This document shows, in pieces, positions 36,358-44,020 of a stretch of 64,000 nucleotides of DNA. The notes under the pieces are model-generated. The model searched no databases, was not told the DNA's origin, and saw only the letters and a list, made by a program, of their open reading frames with translations. Position 1 is the stretch's first letter, and each line of letters begins with the position of its first letter. The stretch is from NCBI RefSeq assembly GCF_000429425.1, contig NZ_AUBV01000005.1, forward strand, positions 310,001 through 374,000, read 5' to 3'. Source of the DNA: Algoriphagus mannitolivorans DSM 15301 (GTDB lineage Bacteria; Bacteroidota; Bacteroidia; Cytophagales; Cyclobacteriaceae). The translations under genes and the position numbers were made by a program.

Positions 36358-37536
36358 ATGATTAGGGTAGACGAAAAAGGCTTTTACGGCAAATTTGGCG
36401 GAGCCTATATTCCGGAAATGCTTCATCCAAATGTGGAGGAATTGAGGGAGAATTATGAAGCCATTTTGGCGTCTCAGGATTTTCAGGATGAATTTCGGGG
36501 CTTGTTGAAGGATTATGTAGGAAGGCCGACTCCTCTTTATTTTGCCAACCGACTTTCAGAAAAATACAACGCAAAGATCTACCTCAAGCGGGAAGACCTT
36601 TGCCATACTGGAGCCCATAAGGTCAATAATACAATCGGTCAAATTCTTTTGGCCAAAAGACTGGGCAAAAAGCGGATCATCGCTGAAACAGGAGCCGGTC
36701 AGCATGGCGTTGCAACTGCCACAGTTTGTGCCTTGATGGGAATGGATTGTACCGTGTATATGGGGGAGATTGATATCGCCCGACAGCGTCCCAATGTGGA
36801 GCGGATGAAAATCCTCGGTGCAAAGGTGGTTCCGGCGACTTCTGGATCCAAGACCCTCAAAGACGCCACCAATGAAGCTATGCGTGCCTGGATCAATAAT
36901 CCGGTGGATACCCACTACATCATCGGCTCAGTAGTGGGGCCTCACCCTTATCCGGAAATGGTGGCCCGTTTTCAGTCCGTTATTTCGGAAGAAATCAAGT
37001 GGCAATTGAAGGAAAAAGAGGGTCGGGAAAATCCTGATATCGTGATCGCCTGCGTTGGGGGAGGATCTAATGCCGCAGGAGCATTTTACCATTATTATAA
37101 TACCCCTGAAGTGAGATTGGTAGCAGCGGAAGCCGCTGGTTTGGGGGTGAGTTCCGGAAAATCTGCGGCCACCACGGCTTTGGGTACTCCGGGGATTTTG
37201 CACGGATCCAAGACGATTTTGATGCAGACTGAAGATGGGCAGGTGGTGGAGCCACATTCCATTTCAGCCGGTTTGGATTATCCGGGAATCGGGCCAGTTC
37301 ACGCACATTTATTTGACATCGGTAGAGGAGAGTTTGTGGCTGTAGAAGATAAAGATGCGATGGGTGCAGGAATCGAATTGAGTCGATTGGAAGGGATAAT
37401 TCCCGCCATCGAATCTGCACATGCTATTTATGCCTTGAATCAAATTGAATACGGAAAAGATGACATCATCGTGATCAATCTTTCGGGAAGAGGAGATAAG
37501 GATTTGGAAACCTATATCAACTGGGGAGGATATTAA
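36358..37536 (+). CDS. trpB: Tryptophan synthase beta chain
   Basis: This is a 392-residue PLP enzyme of the TrpB1 type: [28 protein letters not shown] with the PLP lysine, [14 protein letters not shown], and [10 protein letters not shown] phosphate-binding loop. [10 protein letters not shown] and NLSGRGDKD lie near the end. It condenses indole with serine in the TrpA2B2 complex. A 163-bp word-repeat spacer separates it from trpA, unusual because trpB and trpA are normally adjacent. Confidence 0.98.
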   Translation: MIRVDEKGFYGKFGGAYIPEMLHPNVEELRENYEAILASQDFQDEFRGLLKDYVGRPTPLYFANRLSEKYNAKIYLKREDLCHTGAHKVNNTIGQILLAKRLGKKRIIAETGAGQHGVATATVCALMGMDCTVYMGEIDIARQRPNVERMKILGAKVVPATSGSKTLKDATNEAMRAWINNPVDTHYIIGSVVGPHPYPEMVARFQSVISEEIKWQLKEKEGRENPDIVIACVGGGSNAAGAFYHYYNTPEVRLVAAEAAGLGVSSGKSAATTALGTPGILHGSKTILMQTEDGQVVEPHSISAGLDYPGIGPVHAHLFDIGRGEFVAVEDKDAMGAGIELSRLEGIIPAIESAHAIYALNQIEYGKDDIIVINLSGRGDKDLETYINWGGY

Positions 37537-37583
37537 TTTCGGATTTCAAATTTCGGATATAAGATTTTAGAATTTTGATTAAT

Positions 37584-37694
37584 GATTTACGAGGTAAAAC
37601 TGAACTTCAACCTGGATTTCTAAGGCAAATGCTCAAAGAAAAGGCGATTGAGGATCAACTGGGCATCGTAATTCGTAAATCGTAAATCGTACTT
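37584..37694. repeat. Inverted word repeat in the trpB-trpA spacer
   Basis: GATTTACGA at 37584-37592 is the reverse complement of TCGTAAATC at 37673-37681 and again 37680-37688. The right end is an iterated ATCGTAA tract. The same arrangement, with a different centre, fills the trpA-aroF spacer. Confidence 0.75.
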
Positions 37695-37699
37695 AATAA

Positions 37700-38473
37700 A
37701 TGAATCGCATACATTACCTATTCAACAATAAAAAAGAGCGAGTTCTTTCCATCTATTTCACGGCTGGTTTTCCCCAACTCGAGGATACTATTCCCGTGAT
37801 GGAAGCAATCCAAGCAGGAGGCGCTGACATTATCGAAATCGGGATTCCCTATTCTGATCCGGTGGCTGATGGACCTACCATTCAGGAAAGCAATAAGGTG
37901 GCTTTGGATAACGGAATGTCCATGAAGATCCTTTTCCAACAGTTGGTGGGATTCAGAGCAAAAATTCACCTTCCGGTAGTCTTGATGGGCTATCTCAATC
38001 CGATCATGCAATATGGAATGGAAGAGTTTTGCCAAAAATGCAAGGAAGTTGGAATAGACGGACTGATCGTCCCGGATCTTCCTATGCAGCAGTATTTGGA
38101 TGAATTCAAGGAAGTGTTTGACCGATACGGCATCGTGAATACATTTCTGATTTCCCCTCAAACCTCTGAAAAGCGAATCCGGGAAATTGATCAAAATACC
38201 GATGGCTTCATTTATATGGTTTCTTCCCATTCCATTACCGGAGCTAAGGCAGACATCAGCGAGGAGCAGGTAGCCTATTTTGAGCGGGTGAAAGCCATGA
38301 ATCTGAAGAATCCAAGACTGATCGGGTTTGGGATCTCGGATGCCAAAACCTTCTCTGAGGCCTCCAAGTTTAGTGACGGAGCGATCATTGGATCTGCATT
38401 TATCAAAGTGATCAAAGATTCCTCTAACCTGAATCAAGATATTCAGGAATATTTAAAGGGGATAAAAGCATAG
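37700..38473 (+). CDS. trpA: Tryptophan synthase alpha chain
   Basis: The 257-residue TIM-barrel protein has the catalytic segments IEIGIPYSDPVADGPTIQES (Glu and Asp), VVLMGYLNPIMQYG, DGLIVPDLPMQQ and GFGISDAKT. It cleaves indole-3-glycerol phosphate and channels indole to TrpB. It lies between two related word-repeat spacers carrying mutually complementary 9-nt segments. Confidence 0.97.
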   Translation: MNRIHYLFNNKKERVLSIYFTAGFPQLEDTIPVMEAIQAGGADIIEIGIPYSDPVADGPTIQESNKVALDNGMSMKILFQQLVGFRAKIHLPVVLMGYLNPIMQYGMEEFCQKCKEVGIDGLIVPDLPMQQYLDEFKEVFDRYGIVNTFLISPQTSEKRIREIDQNTDGFIYMVSSHSITGAKADISEEQVAYFERVKAMNLKNPRLIGFGISDAKTFSEASKFSDGAIIGSAFIKVIKDSSNLNQDIQEYLKGIKA

Positions 38474-38489
38474 TAAACCAAAAACAATT

Positions 38490-38614
38490 TCAGAATTTTG
38501 ATTTAAGATTTACGACCCAATTAAAAACTTCAATCCTCAAACCTAGAGTCAAACTTTTGGAGATAAGGATTGAAGTACAAAATGACTTCGTAAATCGTAC
38601 TTCGTAAATCGTAC
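38490..38614. repeat. Nested inverted repeats in the trpA-DAHP synthase spacer
   Basis: Outer pair: GATTTACGA at 38507-38515 with TCGTAAATC at 38588-38596 and 38602-38610. Inner pair: a perfect 11-bp ACTTCAATCCT at 38527-38537 with AGGATTGAAGT at 38566-38576. The whole spacer can fold into one long hairpin. No T run follows, so it is not a normal terminator. Confidence 0.8.
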
Positions 38615-38620
38615 CTCAAA

Positions 38621-39640
38621 ATGATTATTCAGCTTCAGCCCGATATTTCCGATTCCCAAAAAGATAAACTGATCTCCAAAGTCAACGAGATCGGTTACAA
38701 GACCACCGAGGTCAAGACCCAATTGGGGGATTACCTGATCGGGATCGGTAAAAATGAATTCGATATCCGTAAAATCGGCCAAATGGATGGCATCAGGGAC
38801 ATCCATATCGTTTCGGATGAATACAAGTTGGTTTCCAAAAAATGGAAGGTAAAACCTACCTCAGTTGATTTGGGAGATGGTGTCTTCATTCAGGACGGAG
38901 AAATGGCCATCATCACTGGGCCCTGCTCCATTGAATCGGAAGAGCAGATCCAAAAAGTCGTCGACCACTGCGTGGAAAACGGGATCACCATGATGCGAGG
39001 TGGGGTATTTAAACCAAGAACCTCTCCATATGCCTTCCGGGGAATGGGAATCGAAGGACTTCAGTTGTGGCATTCGATTGCTTCCAAAGCCGGGATCAAG
39101 ATCGTCACCGAGGTGATGCAAACTTCCCAAATTGAGGATATGTACCCCTACGTGGATGTGTATCAGGTAGGGGCGAGAAATTCCCAAAACTTCAACCTTT
39201 TGGATGAATTGGGGAAAGTGGACAAAGCTGTGATGATCAAGCGGGGGATTTCCGGAACTATCGAAGAATTGCTTCAGTCTGCGGAGTATGTGTTTTCTGG
39301 AGGAAATGAAAAGTTGATTCTTTGCGAGCGTGGGATTCGAACCTACGAACGAGCTTCCAGAAATACCCTGGATCTGAATGCAATTCCGATCTTAAAAGCC
39401 AAATCCCATTTGCCGGTGATTGTTGATCCTTCCCATGGGATCGGGATTCGGGCTTATGTACCTCAAATGGCCTTGGCTGGAGTGATGGCTGGAGCAGATG
39501 GGATTATCTATGAATCCCACGAAGTGCCGGAAAAAGCGTATTCAGATGGACAGCAGACTTTGGATTTTGCCCAGAGCGCAAGATTAGCTGCCTGGATCCG
39601 AGAGATCTTTGCCAAAAGAAAATCTTTTGAGCTGATTTGA
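38621..39640 (+). CDS. aroF: 3-deoxy-7-phosphoheptulonate synthase (DAHP synthase), AroF/AroG type Ibeta
   Basis: The 339-residue protein has an N-terminal ferredoxin-like regulatory domain (residues 1-72) joined to a DAHP/KDO8P synthase barrel (from about 85: IITGPCSIES, GGVFKPRTSPYAFRG, KRGISGTIEE, DPSHGIGIR). It catalyses the first step of the shikimate route from PEP and erythrose 4-phosphate. In Thermotoga the same domain mediates inhibition by Tyr and Phe. Here its position at the end of the trp operon ties precursor supply to Trp demand. A terminator lies 175 bp downstream. Confidence 0.95.
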   Translation: MIIQLQPDISDSQKDKLISKVNEIGYKTTEVKTQLGDYLIGIGKNEFDIRKIGQMDGIRDIHIVSDEYKLVSKKWKVKPTSVDLGDGVFIQDGEMAIITGPCSIESEEQIQKVVDHCVENGITMMRGGVFKPRTSPYAFRGMGIEGLQLWHSIASKAGIKIVTEVMQTSQIEDMYPYVDVYQVGARNSQNFNLLDELGKVDKAVMIKRGISGTIEELLQSAEYVFSGGNEKLILCERGIRTYERASRNTLDLNAIPILKAKSHLPVIVDPSHGIGIRAYVPQMALAGVMAGADGIIYESHEVPEKAYSDGQQTLDFAQSARLAAWIREIFAKRKSFELI

Positions 39641-39814
39641 AAATAAGTTTGCGCTAAGAAGAAACCTGTTTAAATTTAGCCTTGGAAATACCATTGAATA
39701 GTGTTTCCAAAAATTAGATTTCTAGTGAACCCAACTCCAAGAACCTATGTGCATCATTCTTATCACTTCCTCCAATGAGGGATAGGGATGACTTTGGTTT
39801 TTGCTGAAGATATA

Positions 39815-39850
39815 AAAAGGCCTATTCCGTAACTGGTATAGGCCTTTTTT
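39815..39850 (+). terminator. Intrinsic terminator ending the trp-aroF operon
   Basis: A 14-bp stem with one mismatch (AAAAGGCCTATTCC with GGTATAGGCCTTTT, loop GTAACT) ends in six T at 39845-39850. It should separate the trp-aroF transcript from phhA and the his genes. Confidence 0.88.
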
Positions 39851-39871
39851 GGTTTAAAGTTAAGACACCCC

Positions 39872-39893
39872 CCAAGGGCTCACAGTCCCTTGG
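39872..39893. repeat. CCAAGGG hairpin unit 1
   Basis: CCAAGGG at 39872-39878 pairs with CCCTTGG at 39887-39893. The right side continues GAGAGTTC, a tail also seen after units at 39983 and 53806. Confidence 0.75.
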
Positions 39894-39912
39894 AGAGTTC
39901 AAAGTTGAAATA

Positions 39913-39944
39913 ACCCTCCAAGGGATTTAAAACCCTTTGAGGGT
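39913..39944. repeat. CCAAGGG hairpin unit 2
   Basis: ACCCTCCAAGGG at 39913-39924 pairs with CCCTTTGAGGGT at 39933-39944 with one mismatch around an 8-nt AT loop. No T run. Confidence 0.8.
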
Positions 39945-40016
39945 AAGGAAGAAGAAATACCAAATTCTGCAAGGGATTCCAAACCCATGGAGAGTACATA
40001 TAAACCCAATTATAAA

Positions 40017-40802
40017 ATGAGTAACCAAGCCAAAGACTGGGTCTTTTCCGACCCGAGATTAAAAGAAATGAGGCAGGATTACGCTGCTTACACTGAGGAA
40101 GATTTCAAGGTGTGGAAGATCCTTTTCGAAAGGCAAATGCCAAACCTTCCTAAGGCGGCATCTAAAGCCTATTTGGAAGGGGTGAAAACGGTAAACTTTA
40201 CCGCTGATCGCATTGCTAATTTTGAGGAACTGAACGAGATTCTCATGAAAGCTACCGGTTGGGCGGTGCAGGTGGTACCGGGATTGATTGATGACGATCT
40301 GTTTTTCGGATTGCTGAACAACAGAAGGTTTCCTTCTTCCACTTGGCTGCGTAAGATGGAACAGCTCGACTACCTCGAAGAGCCGGACATGTTTCACGAT
40401 GCTTTTGCTCATATGCCGCTATTGACCAATCAACCCTATGTTGATTTTCTGGAAAAGTTGAGCGGAATTGCCTTGAAGCATATCGATAACCCTTGGGCTA
40501 TCCAGCTTTTGAGCCGGATTTACTGGTTTACCATTGAATTTGGCTTAATCCGAGAAGATGGAGAATTAAGAGTTTACGGGGCAGGAATTTTGAGTTCGGC
40601 TGGGGAGACGAAGTTTTCGCTTTCGGATGAACCCAAACATTTTCCTTACGATGTCCGCCATATCATGAGTACCGAGTACTGGAAAGATCGCTTCCAGGAT
40701 AAATATTGGGTGATCGACAGTTATGAGCAACTCTATGAATCCCTTCCTGAAATTGAGAAGGTATTGGAGGAGATGCTCGCTGAAAAAGAAGCAAGAAGCT
40801 AG
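40017..40802 (+). CDS. phhA: Phenylalanine 4-hydroxylase
   Basis: This 261-residue non-heme iron, pterin-dependent aromatic amino-acid hydroxylase has the iron ligands in PDMFHDAFAHMPLL (two His) and the glutamate in YWFTIEFGL. YGAGILSSAGE is part of the pterin site. It converts Phe to Tyr. The ATG at 40017 is preferred to the ATG at 39987. The latter lies inside a CCAAGGG-type repeat unit (CCCATGGAGAG), so the ten extra residues would be repeat-encoded. It sits between DAHP synthase and hisH, so this block gathers aromatic amino-acid functions. Confidence 0.93.
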   Translation: MSNQAKDWVFSDPRLKEMRQDYAAYTEEDFKVWKILFERQMPNLPKAASKAYLEGVKTVNFTADRIANFEELNEILMKATGWAVQVVPGLIDDDLFFGLLNNRRFPSSTWLRKMEQLDYLEEPDMFHDAFAHMPLLTNQPYVDFLEKLSGIALKHIDNPWAIQLLSRIYWFTIEFGLIREDGELRVYGAGILSSAGETKFSLSDEPKHFPYDVRHIMSTEYWKDRFQDKYWVIDSYEQLYESLPEIEKVLEEMLAEKEARS

Positions 40803-40805
40803 ATT

Positions 40806-40817
40806 TAAGACACAAGA
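40806..40817 (+). repeat. Left 12-bp inverted repeat flanking hisH
   Basis: TAAGACACAAGA is the exact reverse complement of 41587-41598 on the far side of hisH, and belongs to the same word family as 3140-3180. Confidence 0.7.
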
Positions 40818-40821
40818 AATG

Positions 40822-40884
40822 GTCGGAAGTCGGATGCCCGATGGCGGATGTAATTCATCGGACATCGGGCATCCGACACCGGAC
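40822..40884. repeat. Large hairpin upstream of hisH
   Basis: Two 29-nt arms (40822-40850 and 40856-40884) match at 24 of 29 positions, including a perfect 15-bp core GTCGGATGCCCGATG, around a TAATT loop. It ends 8 nt before the hisH ATG and has no T run, so it could cover the start in the mRNA. Confidence 0.88.
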
Positions 40885-40892
40885 TTCAACAA

Positions 40893-41489
40893 ATGAAAAC
40901 AGCAGTAATCAAATACAACGCCGGCAATGTGCAATCGGTCTTATATGCTTTGGAGCGATTAGGGGCCGATGCGGTTTTGACGGATGATCCGGAGGAAATC
41001 CATTCAGCAGACAAGGTCATCTTTCCTGGTCAAGGAGAAGCGAGTTCGGCGATGGCTTATCTCAAAGCCCGTCAGCTGGACCAAGTCATCAAAGATATCA
41101 AGCAACCTTTTTTGGGTGTTTGCTTAGGCCTGCAGCTGCTTTGTGAACATTCCGAGGAAAACAATACCGAGTGCTTGGGAATCTTTCCTGTGAAAGTGAA
41201 ACGCTTTATTCCTGAAAATTCTCAGGAATTCAAAGTGCCGCATGTGGGCTGGAATGAAATTGAAAACCTAGCCGACAACGTATTGCTGAAAGACCTACCC
41301 GATTCGAAGTTCTTGTATTACGTGCACAGCTACTATGCCGAGTTGAGCGAAGCCACGATTGCCACGACGCATTACATTCATGACTTTACCGCAATTCTGC
41401 ACCGGGATAACTATTGGGCCATTCAAGCCCACCCGGAGAAAAGCAGTACGGTAGGGGAGAAGTTGCTGAGTAATTTTCTGAGTATTTGA
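40893..41489 (+). CDS. hisH: Imidazole glycerol phosphate synthase subunit HisH
   Basis: The 198-residue class I glutaminase has FPGQGEASSAM, nucleophile in GVCLGLQLLCEHSEEN, HSYYA and the AIQAHPEKSS His/Glu pair. It supplies ammonia to HisF, which is encoded two genes downstream. It is preceded by a 63-bp hairpin and enclosed by a 12-bp inverted repeat (40806-40817 / 41587-41598). Confidence 0.96.
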   Translation: MKTAVIKYNAGNVQSVLYALERLGADAVLTDDPEEIHSADKVIFPGQGEASSAMAYLKARQLDQVIKDIKQPFLGVCLGLQLLCEHSEENNTECLGIFPVKVKRFIPENSQEFKVPHVGWNEIENLADNVLLKDLPDSKFLYYVHSYYAELSEATIATTHYIHDFTAILHRDNYWAIQAHPEKSSTVGEKLLSNFLSI

Positions 41490-41497
41490 AAAACCCT

Positions 41498-41548
41498 TCG
41501 ACTACGCTCAGGGTGACGATGTTCAGTTGTCAGGTCGAGCGGAGTCGA
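41498..41548. repeat. TCGACTxCGCTC inverted repeat downstream of hisH
   Basis: TCGACTACGCTC at 41498-41509 pairs with GAGCGGAGTCGA at 41537-41548 with one mismatch. Sequences of this kind are dispersed in many Bacteroidota and proteobacterial genomes as small hairpin elements (from memory). Confidence 0.8.
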
Positions 41549-41586
41549 GACCCTAATAAAATCCCTCAAACCTTAAATCCCGCAAG

Positions 41587-41598
41587 TCTTGTGTCTTA
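41587..41598 (-). repeat. Right 12-bp inverted repeat flanking hisH
   Basis: TCTTGTGTCTTA pairs with 40806-40817. More words of the same type (GGTCTTGC, AAAGTCTTAC) run to the hisA start at 41622. Confidence 0.7.
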
Positions 41599-41621
41599 GG
41601 TCTTGCATTTAAAGTCTTACT

Positions 41622-42338
41622 ATGTACATCATTCCCGCCATAGATCTCATCGGAGGCAAGTGCGTTCGCCTCAGTCAGGGCGACTACAGCAGTAAAAAAG
41701 AATACCACGACGACCCGCTAGAAATGGCCAAGCGCTTTGAGGATGCAGGGATCCAGCGACTCCATCTCGTTGACTTGGATGGAGCCAAAGCTAAAAAAAT
41801 CATCAATGGGGAGGTCTTGGAAAGAATCAGCCAAGGCACTTCCTTGAAAGTTGATTTTGGCGGAGGAATCCAAGCCGATGAGGAGATTGAAAAAGCATTT
41901 GCGCTTGGAGCAAAGCAGGTCACTGGAGGAAGTATTGCGGTGAAAAATCCGGATTTGTTTAAATCTTGGATTAACACTTACGGGGCCGAAAAGATCATTC
42001 TTGGTGCCGATGCCAAAAACCGAAAAATCGCTGTCGGAGGTTGGGAAGAGACGACTTCCGTGGATTTGATTCCTTTTATCCAGTCCTATGTCGAACTTGG
42101 AATTCAATACGTGATCTGTACCGATGTGGCCAAGGACGGCTTACTTCAAGGTCCTTCCGTGGACCTGTATAAGGAGATATTGCAGGAAATTCCGGGTCTA
42201 AAACTGATTGCTAGTGGTGGTGTTTCTTCTGTTCAAGATTTGGAAGAATTGGAGAAAATGGGAGTATATGGAACGATTGTCGGAAAAGCGTATTATGAGG
42301 GGAGGGTGACGCTGGAGGAATTGGCAAGTTTTGGATAA
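41622..42338 (+). CDS. hisA: Phosphoribosylformimino-AICAR-P isomerase HisA
   Basis: The 238-residue TIM barrel has IPAIDLIGGKCVRLSQGDY with the catalytic Asp8 region, LHLVDLDGAKA, VDFGGGIQ, YVICTDVAKDG with the second catalytic Asp, and ASGGVSSVQDL. It isomerises ProFAR to PRFAR in histidine biosynthesis. It lies between two word-repeat spacers and is followed by hisF. Confidence 0.97.
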   Translation: MYIIPAIDLIGGKCVRLSQGDYSSKKEYHDDPLEMAKRFEDAGIQRLHLVDLDGAKAKKIINGEVLERISQGTSLKVDFGGGIQADEEIEKAFALGAKQVTGGSIAVKNPDLFKSWINTYGAEKIILGADAKNRKIAVGGWEETTSVDLIPFIQSYVELGIQYVICTDVAKDGLLQGPSVDLYKEILQEIPGLKLIASGGVSSVQDLEELEKMGVYGTIVGKAYYEGRVTLEELASFG

Positions 42339-42477
42339 GTATCAAGATATTAGACACAAGTATCAAGACAGAAGAATGAGGGAAGAATTCTACTTTACAA
42401 CCTTACCAATTTACAACCTTATCACCTCTAACTTTAATCTTCCAATCTTTCAATTTTAAAATTTTCCAATCTGGTAA
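42339..42477. repeat. Word-repeat spacer between hisA and hisF
   Basis: The 5' part reads in ATCAAGA / AGACACAAG words (42341-42373). The middle has two AACCTTA copies. The 3' part (42440-42473) is made of CTTCCAATC and TTTCAAT words, matching the right end of the trpE-trpG insertion and the right arm at 63597-63633. It looks like a solo right end. Confidence 0.65.
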
Positions 42478-43233
42478 ATGCTAACTAAACGAATCATCCC
42501 TTGCCTCGATATCAAAGACGGTCGCACGGTCAAAGGAGTCAACTTTGTCCAACTCCGGGATGCGGGAGATCCTGTGGAGCTCGCAAAAATCTACTCAGAC
42601 GAAGGGGCGGACGAACTCGTCTTTTTGGACATCACAGCAACTGTCGATAAGCGTAAGACTTTGGCCGAATTGGTGACCAAGGTGGCCAAGGCGATTAATA
42701 TTCCTTTTACAGTAGGAGGTGGAATTTCCACGGTGGAGGATGTCAAAGTTCTTTTGGCAGCCGGAGCAGACAAGATTTCCATTAATTCTGCAGCGGTGAA
42801 AAATCCGGGTGTGATTGATGAAATGGCAAGGGAATTTGGATCCCAGTGCATTGTGGTTGCGATCGATACCCGAGATGTGGATGGGATAGATTTTGTTCAT
42901 ACCCATGGAGGTCGTAAGCCTACCCTACTCAAAACTCAGGAATGGGCGCGGGAAGTTGCTGATCGGGGAGCGGGAGAGATTTTATTGACGTCTATGGATC
43001 ATGACGGAACCAAGGCCGGATTTGCCAATGAGCTGACGGCAGAAATTTCTTCAGCCTTATCCATTCCGGTAATTGCATCTGGTGGAGCAGGAAACATGCC
43101 TCATTTCAAAGATGTCTTTACCTTTGGAAAAGCGGATGCAGCCTTGGCGGCGAGTATTTTCCATTTCAAGGAAATCGGGATTCCGGAGTTGAAAGGATAT
43201 TTGATAGGAGAAGGAATAAGTATTAGGAAATAA
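42478..43233 (+). CDS. hisF: Imidazole glycerol phosphate synthase subunit HisF
   Basis: The 251-residue TIM barrel has [19 protein letters not shown] with catalytic Asp11, [51 protein letters not shown] with the second Asp, and [10 protein letters not shown]. It forms the imidazole ring of IGP and AICAR with HisH-derived ammonia. Confidence 0.97.
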   Translation: MLTKRIIPCLDIKDGRTVKGVNFVQLRDAGDPVELAKIYSDEGADELVFLDITATVDKRKTLAELVTKVAKAINIPFTVGGGISTVEDVKVLLAAGADKISINSAAVKNPGVIDEMAREFGSQCIVVAIDTRDVDGIDFVHTHGGRKPTLLKTQEWAREVADRGAGEILLTSMDHDGTKAGFANELTAEISSALSIPVIASGGAGNMPHFKDVFTFGKADAALAASIFHFKEIGIPELKGYLIGEGISIRK

Positions 43234-43395
43234 GATATGCTTCGCAAGATATTAGGTAAGATGTCCTTTGCTTGAAAAAAGATGGTAGAAGTAGAATGGG
43301 TGTTCTTTTCTAAAAATCTTGGCTTAAACCTTATCTTTTAAACTATCTGCGCAGCTATCTTCTTGTATTACAAAGGATTGAAAATTAGAATAACG

Positions 43396-43992
43396 ATGAA
43401 TATCGATTTCACGAAAATGAACGGGCTCATCCCTGCTATTGTCCAGGATGCTTTGAGTGGCAAAGTGCTTATGCAAGGCTATATGAATGAGGAGGCTTTG
43501 GCCAAAACTCAGGATACTGGGATGGTTACTTTTTTCAGTAGAAGTAAAGAACGACTTTGGACCAAGGGAGAGACATCCGGAAATTTTTTGGAGGCTGTTT
43601 CTATTGCAGGAGATTGTGATGGAGATTCGATTTTGATCAAAGCCAATCCCAAGGGTCCAGTTTGTCATACGGGGGCAGATACTTGCTGGAATGAAGTGAA
43701 TTCCTCCAAAACAGTATTTATCGATCAGCTTCGGGCAATCATTAAGGATAGAAAAAACAACCCCTCAGACCAATCCTATACGGCCTCTCTTTTCGCCAAA
43801 GGGATCAATAAGATTGCCCAAAAAGTGGGAGAGGAAGCTGTGGAAATTGTGATTGAAGCCAAGGATGATAATAAAGAGCTTTTTCTCGGGGAAGCTGCAG
43901 ATTTATTATTCCACTATTTGGTTTTGCTGGAAGCCAAAGGCTATGAGTTGGATGAGGTGATGGAGGTGTTGATCCAAAGACATCAAAAATAA
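43396..43992 (+). CDS. hisI: Bifunctional PRA-CH / PRA-PH HisIE
   Basis: The 198-residue fusion has an N-terminal phosphoribosyl-AMP cyclohydrolase (VLMQGYMNEEAL, KGETSGNFL, CDGDSILIK, CHTGADTCW with zinc cysteines). The C-terminal part is a phosphoribosyl-ATP pyrophosphatase helix bundle (SYTASLFAKG, KVGEEAVEIVIEA, EAADLLFHYLVLL). It performs steps 2 and 3 of histidine synthesis. The ATG at 43396 is used; a TTG at 43363 is possible. A terminator follows at once. hisG, hisD, hisC and hisB are absent from the window. Confidence 0.95.
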   Translation: MNIDFTKMNGLIPAIVQDALSGKVLMQGYMNEEALAKTQDTGMVTFFSRSKERLWTKGETSGNFLEAVSIAGDCDGDSILIKANPKGPVCHTGADTCWNEVNSSKTVFIDQLRAIIKDRKNNPSDQSYTASLFAKGINKIAQKVGEEAVEIVIEAKDDNKELFLGEAADLLFHYLVLLEAKGYELDEVMEVLIQRHQK

Positions 43993-43993
43993 A

Positions 43994-44017
43994 AAAAAGC
44001 CCGGTGACGGGCTTTTT
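43994..44017. terminator. Bidirectional terminator between hisIE and the S41 gene
   Basis: A perfect 10-bp stem AAAAAGCCCG / CGGGCTTTTT with loop GTGA has T runs on both strands. It ends hisIE and the convergent S41 protease gene. Confidence 0.93.
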
Positions 44018-44020
44018 CTT

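Larger units (their letters stand above)
39641..40016. other. Gene-free region between DAHP synthase and phenylalanine hydroxylase
   Basis: These 376 bp hold a 170-bp AT-rich part without a convincing frame, an intrinsic terminator (39815-39850) and three CCAAGGG-type repeat units. Short frames such as one at 39757 (12 codons) lack any diagnostic residue bias and are not called. Confidence 0.5.

Noticed and set aside
37718..38437. 239-residue minus-strand frame over trpA
   Set aside because: Antisense shadow of trpA, which has intact catalytic segments.
39757..39792. 12-codon frame considered as a leader peptide for phhA or the his genes
   Set aside because: Contains no Phe, Tyr or His run and is not positioned as a unit with the terminator at 39815, which has its own explanation as the operon end.
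40822..40884. Large hairpin considered as a terminator of phhA
   Set aside because: No T run on either strand after the stem; it sits 8 nt before hisH, so a regulatory or repeat origin is more likely.
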